Assembly (NCBI GenBank): GCA_017861315.1
Contig: JAGFXP010000030.1
Location: forward strand, 1 to 43,041
Direction: 5' to 3'
Source: Bacillota bacterium
GTDB lineage: Bacteria > Bacillota > Clostridia > Clostridiales > Clostridiaceae
DNA length: 43,041 nt
A model generated the notes under the pieces. The model made no database searches. It was not told the origin of the DNA and saw only the letters and a program-made list of their open reading frames with translations. The translations under genes and the position numbers were made by a program. Below, piece by piece: positions 31,935-40,752 of the stretch. Each line of letters opens with the position of its first letter. The first letter of the stretch is position 1.

Positions 31935-32939
31935 ATGAATAGAACAAAACAGATTGCCCCGGGAATAATCCTGTGCATAATTATCGCTGCGCCTGCATGG
32001 TTTCTTGGAAAAAGCTTCCCCTTGATAGGGGCGCCGGTCTTCGGAATACTGTTAGGGATGGCGATGGCTAAAATATCGTCAAAATTCAATAACGGAATCA
32101 AATTCACTTCGAAGAAGATACTTCAGTACTCCATAATCCTCCTTGGATTTGAAATGAACCTTTTCAACGTACTTAAGGTTGGCACCCAGTCCCTCTATGT
32201 AATGCTCTTCACCCTGTCAGCTGCATTCCTGACAGCGTTTTTCCTGGGAAAGGCCCTTAAGCTTGAAGGAAAGATGACCACGCTCATAGGTGTGGGAACA
32301 TCCATATGCGGCGGTTCGGCCATCGCAGCAACCGCACCTGTTATCCAGGCGAAGGACGAGGACGTGGCACATGCCATATCCACCATATTCCTTTTCAACA
32401 TAATAGCTGTATTCATATTCCCCTCCCTCGGACACATGCTGGGTATGACGGATATAGGCTTCGGCATGTGGGCGGGCACGGCGGTCAACGACACCTCATC
32501 CGTAGTCGCAGCCGCCACAGCCTGGAGTACAGCTGCCGGGAACAATACAGCACTTGCCTTTGCAACAATAGTGAAGCTCACAAGGACGCTGATGATAGTT
32601 CCGATCACCCTCGTGCTTGCTGTCTACACCGCAAAAAAGAGCAGGGCTGAAAGCAGCAGGTTGACCTTCAAATTCTCCAGGATATTCCCCTGGTTCGTGC
32701 TCTGGTTTGTGTTAGCATCAATAGTCAATACCTTCGCAGGCATACCTGCCCAGGTTTCACATTCGCTTGTGGAAATCGGCAAATTCATGATTACCATGGC
32801 CATGGCTGCCATAGGGCTTAACACGAACATGGTAAAGCTCGTCAAAAACGGCCTCAAGCCGATTTTCCTTGGGCTCTGCTGCTGGTTTGCGGTTGCAGCC
32901 GCATCCCTTGCGGTCCAGACTTACATCAATATCTGGTAG
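31935..32939 (+). CDS. UPF0324 family (YeiH) putative sulfate/sulfur-compound exporter
   Basis: A 334-residue protein with about ten membrane segments. The family motifs are GVGTSICGGSAIAATAPVI (about residues 119-137) and GMWAGTAVNDTSSVVAAA (about 177-194). The family is annotated as a putative sulfate exporter, but experimental support is thin. An alternative view is a transporter for small organosulfur acids such as sulfonates. The ATG follows CAGGAGATG. It is divergently transcribed from the LysR regulator. The downstream HAD gene starts about 60 bases later and could be co-transcribed. Confidence 0.85.
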   Translation: MNRTKQIAPGIILCIIIAAPAWFLGKSFPLIGAPVFGILLGMAMAKISSKFNNGIKFTSKKILQYSIILLGFEMNLFNVLKVGTQSLYVMLFTLSAAFLTAFFLGKALKLEGKMTTLIGVGTSICGGSAIAATAPVIQAKDEDVAHAISTIFLFNIIAVFIFPSLGHMLGMTDIGFGMWAGTAVNDTSSVVAAATAWSTAAGNNTALAFATIVKLTRTLMIVPITLVLAVYTAKKSRAESSRLTFKFSRIFPWFVLWFVLASIVNTFAGIPAQVSHSLVEIGKFMITMAMAAIGLNTNMVKLVKNGLKPIFLGLCCWFAVAAASLAVQTYINIW

Positions 32940-33000
32940 AATTAAAATGCCCTTTCATGTAAAATTGACATGTAAAGACAATTGCGAAGGAAGTGGTTTT

Positions 33001-33654
33001 TTGAAGAAGTATGACACTGTTATATTTGATATGGACGGGACCTTGCTCAATACACTTGATGACATTTCAGACAGCTTGAATCATGTGCTGGCAACGTATG
33101 CTTTCCCCCGCCGGAAAACTTCTGAGGTCAGGAGCTTTGTTGGCAATGGCGCTGCACAGTTGGTGAAACTCGCCATACCGGACGGAAGCAGCAATCCGCG
33201 ATATCAAAGCTGCCTTGAGGATTACTGCAGCCATTATCAGAGGAATCTGCAGAATAAGACTCGCATCTATGAAGGCATCATGGATCTGTTGGGACAATTA
33301 TCCGGAGGAGGATACAAAATTGCAATTGTGTCGAACAAGCCTGATGAGGCGGTTAAGGAGCTCGCACGTCTCCATTTCGGGGAATATGTCAAAGTAGCAA
33401 TCGGCGAGACTGAGGGTGTTTCCAGGAAACCGGCGCCGGATACCGTATTGAAGGCAATTGAAGAACTAGGCTCCACCGCTGGCAAGACAGTCTATGTCGG
33501 CGATTCAGAAGTTGATGTTGAAACAGCTAGAAATTCCGGAATCATATGTGTGGGCGTGACATGGGGATACAGGGACAGAGAGGTTCTGGAGCAGAACGGT
33601 GCAGATTATATTATCGACAAGCCGCAGGAATTGTTAAAGATAGTTGCAGGCTAG
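33001..33654 (+). CDS. HAD-family hydrolase, phosphoglycolate phosphatase-like
   Basis: A 217-residue HAD hydrolase. Motif I is DMDGT (Asp10, Asp12), motif II is in IAIVSNKP, the Lys motif is in SRKPAPDTV, and motif IV is GDSEVDV. The cap region is of the Gph type. The TTG at 33001 is the best start: GAAGGAAG lies about eight bases upstream and the fold begins immediately. A longer start (ATG 32947) would add an unrelated 18-residue tail. The substrate is probably 2-phosphoglycolate or another small phosphate ester, but that cannot be fixed. It is followed by a strong terminator. Confidence 0.83.
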   Translation: MKKYDTVIFDMDGTLLNTLDDISDSLNHVLATYAFPRRKTSEVRSFVGNGAAQLVKLAIPDGSSNPRYQSCLEDYCSHYQRNLQNKTRIYEGIMDLLGQLSGGGYKIAIVSNKPDEAVKELARLHFGEYVKVAIGETEGVSRKPAPDTVLKAIEELGSTAGKTVYVGDSEVDVETARNSGIICVGVTWGYRDREVLEQNGADYIIDKPQELLKIVAG

Positions 33655-33678
33655 GGAAAACCAGGGTAATGCAAAACG

Positions 33679-33714
33679 GGGCCGCTGAAAAACCGAAAGG
33701 TTTTTAAGCGGCCC
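33679..33714. terminator. Bidirectional terminator between the HAD gene and nadC
   Basis: GGGCCGCT (33679-33686) pairs with AGCGGCCC (33707-33714). The inner AAAAACC and GGTTTTT pair around the four-base loop GAAA. It lies between convergent genes. Confidence 0.85.
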
Positions 33715-33742
33715 TGCATTTTAAACAGCGGCTTTTTGTTTT

Positions 33743-34624
33743 CTACAGCTTCTGGTACTGTCGCGCCGCTGCCGGCAGCAGCGCGAGGTTCTTGAGGCTC
33801 AGGTCGAGAGCCTTAACGGAATGTGTCAGTGCACCGGAGGAGATGTAGTCCACTCCGGTCTCGGCTATGGCCCTGATGGTGCTCAGTGTCACATTGCCTG
33901 AGGCCTCCGTGACTGCACGTCCGCCGATCATCTCCACAGCTTTTTTCATGGTCCCGCAGTCCATGTTGTCCAGCATGATTATGTCGGCTCCTGCCTCCAG
34001 AGCCTCACTGACCATTTCCAGGCTCTCCGTCTCGACTTCAATCTTCCTTACGAAGGAGCATCTCTTCCTCGCCGCTTCCACGGCTGACTTGATGCCTCCT
34101 GCAGCGCTTATGTGGTTGTCCTTCAGCATTATGCCGTCGGACAGGTTGAAGCGGTGGTTGTGCCCGCCTCCCACAGTAACTGCGTACTTGTCCAGAATCC
34201 TCAGCCCCGGCATGGTCTTCCTCGTATCAAGCAGCCTGGCACCAGTGCCTTCTATGGCGTCTGAGTACGCCCTGGTCACTGTGGCTATGCCGCTCATCCT
34301 CTGCAGGAGGTTGAGCGCCGTCCTCTCGCCCTTAAGGATATTCCTGGTGCTGCCGCTGAGTTTCGCGACTATCATGCGCGGCTCCACAGCATCTCCGTCA
34401 GCTTTGAAAAGCTCCACCTCAACTTCACCCAGCAGGTCGAATACCCTTTTGAACACTTCCAGGCCTGCAATTACGCCTGTATCCTTTGAAAGCAGCTCCG
34501 CCCTGCAGATCGAATCCTCGCCGATAACTGAATCTGTCGTTATGTCTTCGTTAGGTATATCCTCGTTCAGGGCGCCCTTGATTATCTCGTCAATAACTAA
34601 ATAATTCATCTTCATATTTTCCAC
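33743..34624 (-). CDS. nadC: Nicotinate-nucleotide pyrophosphorylase (carboxylating), quinolinate phosphoribosyltransferase
   Basis: A 293-residue enzyme of de novo NAD synthesis that converts quinolinate and PRPP to nicotinate mononucleotide. Present are GDAVEPRMIVAKLSG, ERTALNLLQRMSGIAT (the PRPP/quinolinate-binding helix), ARLLDTRKTMPGLR, KDNHISAAGG, and the DIIMLDNMD phosphate-binding strand. Two starts are possible: GTG at 34624 or ATG at 34615 (MKMNYL), which has a better-spaced GGA. The gene overlaps the end of nadB by about 26-35 bases and is last in the nadA-nadB-nadC operon. Confidence 0.95.
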   Translation of the reverse strand: MENMKMNYLVIDEIIKGALNEDIPNEDITTDSVIGEDSICRAELLSKDTGVIAGLEVFKRVFDLLGEVEVELFKADGDAVEPRMIVAKLSGSTRNILKGERTALNLLQRMSGIATVTRAYSDAIEGTGARLLDTRKTMPGLRILDKYAVTVGGGHNHRFNLSDGIMLKDNHISAAGGIKSAVEAARKRCSFVRKIEVETESLEMVSEALEAGADIIMLDNMDCGTMKKAVEMIGGRAVTEASGNVTLSTIRAIAETGVDYISSGALTHSVKALDLSLKNLALLPAAARQYQKL

Positions 34625-35873
34625 TGCTCCCTTTTAATTCTTTGATGACAGCCTTTTTGTCGAGTTCAAGCGTATAGCCTTTACCTTCTTTTACCAGCTC
34701 TATCTTGTCTGCAGTTTCATTTATGGTCTTTGCAGCCCTTTTCGAAAACACAAGTCCCTCCAGCAGTGAATTCGAGGCCAGCCTGTTTTTTCCGTGCACT
34801 CCTGTGCATGCTGTCTCTCCCAGCGCATAGAGGTTCTCCATGGAAGTCCTTCCGTTAAGGTCTACCTTGATGCCTCCCATATAGTAGTGCTGAGCAGGTG
34901 AAACAGGTACCCTGTCCTTAGTCATGTCTATGCCGGACTTCAGACATTCCTGGTAGATTGCCGGGAACCTCGTTTTGACGAATTCGCTGTCCATGAAGGA
35001 TATGTCGATATATACGCATTTCTCCCCTGATTTCTCCAGCTCCCTCTCTATTGCCGCGGTAACCTCATCCCTCGGGAGAAGCTCGTTGACGAAACGTTCC
35101 CCTTTTGAGTTAACAAGTATTGCGCCTTCTCCCCGCAGCGACTCCGATATAAGGAATCTCCTCTCATTCTCGAGTCCCCTGTCTAAAACAGTGGGGTGGA
35201 ACTGGACATAGTCTGCATCCTTCAGCTCCACGCCGTTCTTTATTGCTATTGCCACGCCGTCTCCGGTAAGGGTCCTGTGGTTTGTTGATTTTTTGAACAG
35301 GCCTCCGACGCCACCTGTGGCCAGCACAACATCCTTTGCCGCCACTTCGATGATTTCTCCTTCCTTCATGAGAACGCCGCCTATGCATCTGTTGCCTTCC
35401 TTTATGATGTCGACCATGGTAGTATGCTCCCAGAGCTCTATGTTGCTCCTCCTCTTCGCTTCCGCTATGAGGGTTTCGGCAACAGCCTTCCCCGTCTCGT
35501 CCTTCTGGTGGACTATCCTGTTGACGCTGTGGGCCCCTTCCCTGGTATATGACAGCCCGGAATTGTGCTTGTCAAACTGTAGACCGTAGCGGATCAGTTC
35601 CATTATGTTCTCTATTGATTCCTTCGCGAGGATGTTGACTGCATCGACCTTGTTTTCGTAGTCACCCGCTTTTAGAGTGTCCTCCACGAAAAGCGGTATG
35701 TCCTTTTCGTCCAGCGCGGTCGATATGCCTCCCTGTGCAAGATAAGTGTCTGTCTCGGTCAATTCGGACTTTGATAAAACTAGGATTTTAAGATCGCTTC
35801 TGAGATGAAGCGCGCAGTACAGACCTGCAACCCCTGACCCTGCTATTAAAACATCTGCTTCAAACTTCTTCAT
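34590..35873 (-). CDS. nadB: L-aspartate oxidase
   Basis: A 427-residue flavoprotein that oxidises L-aspartate to iminoaspartate, the substrate of NadA. The FAD-binding motif LIAGSGVAGLYCALHL is at the N-terminus. TYLAQGGIST, HSVNRIVHQKDETG, DYVQFHPTVL, PVSPAQHYYMGGIKVD, and GLVFSKRAA are family signatures. It is shorter than the enterobacterial enzyme (about 540), as is usual for clostridial NadB, lacking the C-terminal extension. In anaerobes the electron acceptor is probably fumarate rather than oxygen. It overlaps nadA by four bases. Confidence 0.95.
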   Translation of the reverse strand: MKKFEADVLIAGSGVAGLYCALHLRSDLKILVLSKSELTETDTYLAQGGISTALDEKDIPLFVEDTLKAGDYENKVDAVNILAKESIENIMELIRYGLQFDKHNSGLSYTREGAHSVNRIVHQKDETGKAVAETLIAEAKRRSNIELWEHTTMVDIIKEGNRCIGGVLMKEGEIIEVAAKDVVLATGGVGGLFKKSTNHRTLTGDGVAIAIKNGVELKDADYVQFHPTVLDRGLENERRFLISESLRGEGAILVNSKGERFVNELLPRDEVTAAIERELEKSGEKCVYIDISFMDSEFVKTRFPAIYQECLKSGIDMTKDRVPVSPAQHYYMGGIKVDLNGRTSMENLYALGETACTGVHGKNRLASNSLLEGLVFSKRAAKTINETADKIELVKEGKGYTLELDKKAVIKELKGSSGKYEDELFSY

Positions 35874-36784
35874 ATCTTTTTCTCCGACAGCCTGTGCATG
35901 TTCATAAGCGATCTGTGCGCTTTCTGCCTCAGGTCTTCATCTATCTCTATTTTGTATTGCTCATGAAGAAGGCTTTCATAAACATCCTTGAGCGTTGTCT
36001 TCTTCATGTTCTGGCATACCATTGAGCCGCAGGGTACGTAGAAGGTCTTGTCAGGGTTTTGTTTCTTCATCTCGTAGAGGATTCCTTCCTCTGTAACAAC
36101 TATGAATTCCTTATTTCCGCTTTCTGAAGCTCGGTTGAGTATCCCGCTTGTGCTTCCCACGTAGTCGGCAAGAGCACACACCTCAGGCTCGCATTCAGGA
36201 TGAGCGAGAACCTCTGCTTGCGGATGCAGCTTCTTAAGCTCAAGCACATCTTCAGGCGTTACTCTTGCATGCGTCACGCAGAAGCCCGGCCACAGTATGA
36301 ATTCTTTTTCCGGGAACTTTGACGCAAGGTACTGGCCCAGGTTCTTGTCCGGCAGGAATATTATCTCTTTGTTGTCTATGTTTTCGAATATCCTCTCGGC
36401 TGATGAGGACGTCACCGATACATCGCAGAGCGCCTTGACTTCTGTTGTTGAGTTGATGTAGCATACTACAAGCGCACCAGGGTGCTCTTCCTTCATTTTC
36501 ATGACCCCCTCCGCGTCTGCCATGTCAGCCATAGGGCATCCTGCATCCAGCACCGGCAGCAGCACGGTCTTTTCAGGGGATAGTATCTTGGCGCTCTCCG
36601 CCATGAACTTGACCCCGCAGAAAACTATAAGCTGTTCTTCGCAGCGGCTTGCTATGACACTCAGATGGTAGGAATCGCCGACATCATCGGCAATCTCCTG
36701 GATCTCAGGGATCTGATAATAGTGCGCCAGTATCCTGGCATTCTTCTCTTTCTTCAGCTTCAGAATCTCTTCTTTGTAATTCAT
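35870..36784 (-). CDS. nadA: Quinolinate synthase
   Basis: A 304-residue iron-sulfur enzyme condensing iminoaspartate with dihydroxyacetone phosphate to quinolinate. It has the three-fold repeat of the family. The [4Fe-4S] cluster would be held by Cys83 (AGCPMADM), Cys169 (WPGFCVTHARV) and Cys257 (GSMVCQNM), and other family residues include FCGVKFMAES and HPECEPEV. It is the first gene of the nad operon. A perfect palindrome lies 68-81 bases upstream of the start, in what looks like the promoter. Confidence 0.95.
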   Translation of the reverse strand: MNYKEEILKLKKEKNARILAHYYQIPEIQEIADDVGDSYHLSVIASRCEEQLIVFCGVKFMAESAKILSPEKTVLLPVLDAGCPMADMADAEGVMKMKEEHPGALVVCYINSTTEVKALCDVSVTSSSAERIFENIDNKEIIFLPDKNLGQYLASKFPEKEFILWPGFCVTHARVTPEDVLELKKLHPQAEVLAHPECEPEVCALADYVGSTSGILNRASESGNKEFIVVTEEGILYEMKKQNPDKTFYVPCGSMVCQNMKKTTLKDVYESLLHEQYKIEIDEDLRQKAHRSLMNMHRLSEKKI

Positions 36785-36851
36785 TTTCGAACTCCACCCT
36801 TCAGGATTTTAGCCTTATAATAAAGTTTTTTATGTTTATTTATAGTATACA

Positions 36852-36865
36852 GGTGTATATACACC
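36852..36865 (-). promoter_or_regulatory. Palindromic operator candidate upstream of nadA
   Basis: GGTGTATATACACC is a perfect 14-base palindrome that sits beside TATACT / TATAAA elements on the minus strand. The position fits repression of the nad operon, for example by a NiaR-type regulator. No regulator gene is present in this window. Confidence 0.55.
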
Positions 36866-36921
36866 ACTACTGAGTATAACATTTTATTTCCAATTTTTCA
36901 ACCTGAAACCGTCCCCGCGGG

Positions 36922-37995
36922 CTAGTAAAGCCTGTAGAAGCCGCTTTCTGCAGAGAGCAGGCTGACAGCTCTGGTGCCTGCATCATAGCTGAAAACATCC
37001 ATTTCGTGTGAGCTTTTCCCTTCAAGCAGGCCGGTGAAATACAGGCGCCCTTCGCTGTCGGTCGCCATGGTCGATGCTGAAACTACCGCCTTTGGAAAAT
37101 CATAGCTGATGCGCCGTATGACTTCTTTCCCTTCCAGGTCTACCTTGTACAGCGCTCCGTCTGCTTCTCCTGCCATTGTGGCAGCCAGATAGACCTCGTG
37201 CATTTCGGAGTCGTATTCAGCCCCGTAAAACTCAGCCATCTCCGAAGTAATTATATTCTTCCCGCCGTCCCTGTTCTCAAAGCAGAGTCTCGCCTCTGTG
37301 CCGGTGCTCTCGAAATACAATATGCCGCCTTCTGCCGGCATCATGTACATGCAGAATCCGTTAAGATCTTCATTATAGACTTCCTCTGTGCCGGCGGGTA
37401 CATTGTATTTATATATCTTTCCTTTGCCGCCTGTCTCCTGATCAGTTCCGTAGTAGAGCAGATTCTCTCCGTCAATCCAGCAGTAGACGCTGCCAGAAAC
37501 CCTTACATCGCTTTTTATTTCTTCGGACTTCCCGGAGGCCAGGTCGAATATCTTCAGCTTCTGTACGCTGTCCAGCGAGTCCTGGCTATAGGACCTGTAT
37601 GCAAGCCTTGTGCCTTCAGCATTCATCTTTATATCCGAAGCTGAGAAGAAAGAATCCACAACCATCATTTTTTCGTCCCTGTATATTTTTATTTCATTAT
37701 TGTCCAAATTCTGTCCCGGAGATATCCTCACAAGCTGTGCGATTATGTCCCCTCCAGCGCTCCTCTGCATTTCCGTAACGCAGTCTATCCTGCTGCCAAT
37801 CTTGTACATGCTGCCGTCAGCGACGCTGAAAGCGTCCGAAAAGCCGTCTGAGCTGCTCTCCACAGCCGTTACGCTGCTGTATGCAGGGAGAGGCTCTTCA
37901 AGCCCCTCTTCCTTGACGGCTCCGCTGCAAGCTGTCATTACGGATATAGCCAGGATCAGCGCTGCTGCATTCCCAGCCAAACATCTTTTTCTCAT
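36922..37995 (-). CDS. Lipoprotein of unknown function with beta-propeller-like repeats
   Basis: A 357-residue protein with signal peptide and lipobox MTAC (Cys at 23). The mature region contains repeated beta-strand patterns, such as RLAYRSYSQDSLDSVQKLKIFDLASG and GENLLYYG, resembling TolB/WD-type propeller blades. No catalytic motif was recognised. The start is placed on the ATG at 37993-37995, overlapping the last base of dapF, so it is translationally coupled to dapF. It probably sits on the cell surface. Function unknown. Confidence 0.6.
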   Translation of the reverse strand: MRKRCLAGNAAALILAISVMTACSGAVKEEGLEEPLPAYSSVTAVESSSDGFSDAFSVADGSMYKIGSRIDCVTEMQRSAGGDIIAQLVRISPGQNLDNNEIKIYRDEKMMVVDSFFSASDIKMNAEGTRLAYRSYSQDSLDSVQKLKIFDLASGKSEEIKSDVRVSGSVYCWIDGENLLYYGTDQETGGKGKIYKYNVPAGTEEVYNEDLNGFCMYMMPAEGGILYFESTGTEARLCFENRDGGKNIITSEMAEFYGAEYDSEMHEVYLAATMAGEADGALYKVDLEGKEVIRRISYDFPKAVVSASTMATDSEGRLYFTGLLEGKSSHEMDVFSYDAGTRAVSLLSAESGFYRLY

Positions 37996-38816
37996 CAGAC
38001 CTCAACTTCCCCCTTGAAGCTGAATTCGGCGGGGCCCGTCATGAACACGTTTTTGCCCTCAAGTTCTATGAAGAGTGTGCCGCCTGGCACGAAAACCTTG
38101 ACCTTGCTGTCTGTCAGGCCTAACCTGTGCGCCGCAACGACGCATGCGCAGCTTCCCGTTCCGCATGCCAGCGTAGGCCCCGCTCCCCTCTCCCAGGTCT
38201 TGACCCTTACGGTTCCCCTGTCAATGACCTCGCAGAAGTTAACGTTTGTCCCCTTGGTGAAGAGCTGATTCTTCTCTATAGCCCTCCCCTCATTGATATC
38301 AAAGCTCTCGAGGGTGCCGAATATCACAGTGTGCGGCACGCCCATCTGCATGGATGTTATCCTGTATTCCTTTCCGTTCTCGTAAAGCTTCTCGTCTACT
38401 ATCTCATTGTCTCCTGCTGCGAAGTAGGATTTCGGATCAAAGGACGGTGAGCCCATGTCTATCCTTACCTCGCTTACCTTGCCGTTTTCTTTGAACACAT
38501 CAGCGGTCTTCACGCCGTCGCCTGTTTCTACGGTTATGCTTCCGCCCTCCACTATGCCCTGGTCGCATACGTATTTCACGAAGCATCTGAGGCCGTTGCC
38601 GCACATGGATGCGTACGATCCGTCCGCATTAATTATTACCATCTGTGTCTGGGCTATCTCGCTGTTCCTTACTATGAGTATGCCATCTGCGCCGATAGAA
38701 AAGTGCCTGTCGCAGAGTTTTGCGGCCAGCTCACCTTCCCTGCCTGTGTATCGGTTTTCCCTGTCATCTATAACAACAAAATCGTTTCCGGTTCCCTGCA
38801 TTTTTGAAAATATCAT
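37995..38816 (-). CDS. dapF: Diaminopimelate epimerase
   Basis: A 273-residue cytoplasmic enzyme that interconverts LL- and meso-diaminopimelate for lysine and peptidoglycan. The two catalytic cysteines are Cys72 (ASMCGNGLRC) and Cys218 (LACGTGSCAC), and the N-terminal MQGTGNDFVV signature is intact. It is the first gene of an operon with the lipoprotein at 36922. Meso-diaminopimelate made here would feed the cell wall on which the L,D-transpeptidase acts. Confidence 0.95.
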   Translation of the reverse strand: MIFSKMQGTGNDFVVIDDRENRYTGREGELAAKLCDRHFSIGADGILIVRNSEIAQTQMVIINADGSYASMCGNGLRCFVKYVCDQGIVEGGSITVETGDGVKTADVFKENGKVSEVRIDMGSPSFDPKSYFAAGDNEIVDEKLYENGKEYRITSMQMGVPHTVIFGTLESFDINEGRAIEKNQLFTKGTNVNFCEVIDRGTVRVKTWERGAGPTLACGTGSCACVVAAHRLGLTDSKVKVFVPGGTLFIELEGKNVFMTGPAEFSFKGEVEV

Positions 38817-38945
38817 GATATTACCTCTTTCGAAAATATTGATTTTTATGCAAAATATTCCTTAGAATTAGTTTACTACCTTAAGCCGCCATAATCAACA
38901 ACAAGCGCGGCTATATTTGAACTTTTTATACAGTAGCATAAATGA

Positions 38946-38962
38946 TATACTAATCTAGTATA
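38946..38962. promoter_or_regulatory. Palindrome upstream of rqcH
   Basis: TATACTA (38946-38952), ATC, TAGTATA (38956-38962): perfect 7-base arms, 36 bases upstream of the start. It may be an operator or simply overlap the -10 element. Confidence 0.35.
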
Positions 38963-38997
38963 AACATTTTTAAGCAACGCTGGAAAGGATGAAGATT

Positions 38998-40728
38998 ATG
39001 GCTTTTGATGGAATATTTATATACAGTCTTGTAACTGAACTGAAGAAAACGATAGCCGGAGGAAGGGTTGAGAAGGTTAACCAGCCCGAGAAGGACGAGG
39101 TGATCCTAACAATAAAGAGCGGGAGGGCGGTTCACAGACTTTCCCTCAGCGCAAGCGCCGTCTACCCTAAAATTTACATAACGGGAGTTTCGAAACCGAA
39201 CCCTCAGATCCCGCCGATGTTCTGTATGGTTCTGAGGAAATACCTTGTGGGCGCCAGGCTCCTTGACATAAGGCAGCTGGACACGGACAGGGTCATATTC
39301 ATCGATTTCCAGAGCATGGACGAGCTCGGCTACGACAGCGTGTATACGCTTGCTGTGGAGATCATGGGCAAGCACAGTAACATCACGCTTATCAGGCAGA
39401 GGGACAACACTGTGATGGACTGCATAAAGCACCTCTCCTTCGACATGAACACCATGAGGAGCCTGCTGCCGGGAACTAAGTACATGTTCCCGCCTGAATC
39501 AAAGAAGCTCAGCCCCTTCAGCTTCAGCTGCGGCGAACTGAATAATTATGCGGCTGAGACCCAGGTGCCCTTCGATGCCGGCTTCTTTTCCAGTGTCTTC
39601 ACCGGCATAAGCAAGCCCCTTTCAAAGGAACTTGTGTACAGGCTCGAGAGCGATGGCATTGATTTCGGAATGGAAAACCTGAATGAAATATGCATCTTCA
39701 CAGCGGATTACTTCAGCAGGATCAAAAACGGGGAATTCACCTTCGCACTTTACGAAACAGATGAAAGCGTAAAGGAGTTCTACTGCGACAGGCTGCTCAG
39801 CCTTTCTGCCCTGAAGGAGACGGTATTTGACTCGGGCTCTGAGCTGGTGGAGAAATTCTACAACGAGAAGGACAAGGCGGACCGCCTCAAAAACAGGAGT
39901 TCGGACCTGCAGAAGCTTATAAATGTCAACCTGGACAGGTGCGCAAAGAAGATAAAACTTCTCAGGGAAACCCTTTCTGATTGTGAAAAGAAGGATGAAT
40001 TCAAGATCCTTGGCGAGCTCCTCACTGCAAACATCTACAGGATCAAGAAGGGAGACAGCCAGATAGATGTCGTCAATTACTACAGCGAGTCTGCTGAAAC
40101 GATGATCATCAAGCTGGACAAGGACAAGACCCCTTCTGAAAACATACAGCAATACTTCAAGAAGTACAACAAGATGAAAAAATCGGAAGAGGCTTCAAAA
40201 ATCCAGATAGAGAACGCTGAAAAGGAATACGAGTACCTGCAGTCCGTGCTCACCAATATAAACAACGCTGAGAGCTACGAGGAGATAGAGGACATAAAGA
40301 AGGAGCTTACAGAGACAGGCTACATCAGGTTCAAGAAGGAGAGCAGCAAAAAATCTAAGCCTTCAAAGCCTATGCACTTCATCTCAAGCGACGGCATTGA
40401 CCTGTATGTGGGCAAGAACAACATTCAGAACGACTACCTGACCCTCAAGTTTGCCGAGAAGCACGATACCTGGCTCCACACGAAGAACATCCCCGGCTCC
40501 CATGTCATAATCAGGCATTTCGGCCCGCCTCCCGAAAGGACGCTCTCGGAAGCTGCGCTGCTGGCGGCATACTACAGCAAGGCTAAGGATTCAACGAAGG
40601 TTCCTGTCGACTACACCGAGGTCAGGAACGTGCACAAGCCTAACGGTGCGAAGCCGGGAATGGTCATATACAGGACAAACAAGACTATATACGTGGATCC
40701 TGAGAAGCCGGAGCTTTCCCATAAATAA
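38998..40728 (+). CDS. rqcH: Ribosome quality control protein RqcH (NFACT family, Rqc2/FbpA)
   Basis: A 576-residue protein. The N-terminal NFACT-N domain begins MAFDGIFIYSLVTEL and contains GRVEKVNQPEKDEV. A coiled-coil region (~290-420) follows. The C-terminal NFACT-R domain shows DTWLHTKNIPGSHVIIR. RqcH recruits tRNA-Ala to stalled large ribosomal subunits and adds alanine tails that mark the nascent chain for degradation. The ATG at 38998-39000 is preferred to 38989, because GGAAAGGATG then lies at the usual distance. The stop is 24 bases before the DUF3841 gene, which may be co-transcribed. Confidence 0.93.
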   Translation: MAFDGIFIYSLVTELKKTIAGGRVEKVNQPEKDEVILTIKSGRAVHRLSLSASAVYPKIYITGVSKPNPQIPPMFCMVLRKYLVGARLLDIRQLDTDRVIFIDFQSMDELGYDSVYTLAVEIMGKHSNITLIRQRDNTVMDCIKHLSFDMNTMRSLLPGTKYMFPPESKKLSPFSFSCGELNNYAAETQVPFDAGFFSSVFTGISKPLSKELVYRLESDGIDFGMENLNEICIFTADYFSRIKNGEFTFALYETDESVKEFYCDRLLSLSALKETVFDSGSELVEKFYNEKDKADRLKNRSSDLQKLINVNLDRCAKKIKLLRETLSDCEKKDEFKILGELLTANIYRIKKGDSQIDVVNYYSESAETMIIKLDKDKTPSENIQQYFKKYNKMKKSEEASKIQIENAEKEYEYLQSVLTNINNAESYEEIEDIKKELTETGYIRFKKESSKKSKPSKPMHFISSDGIDLYVGKNNIQNDYLTLKFAEKHDTWLHTKNIPGSHVIIRHFGPPPERTLSEAALLAAYYSKAKDSTKVPVDYTEVRNVHKPNGAKPGMVIYRTNKTIYVDPEKPELSHK

Positions 40729-40752
40729 TGCTTGAGGCGAGGAGGAATTTTG

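Noticed and set aside
32964..32969. TTGACA as a promoter for the HAD gene
   Set aside because: A -10 element at the right distance would fall at the ribosome binding site and none is visible.
32869..33000. Earlier start of the HAD phosphatase
   Set aside because: It would overlap the end of the transporter gene; the TTG at 33001 has a ribosome binding site and begins the fold.
33867..34604. Plus-strand open frame of 245 codons opposite nadC
   Set aside because: nadC is certain on the other strand; this one is low complexity and lacks a start region.
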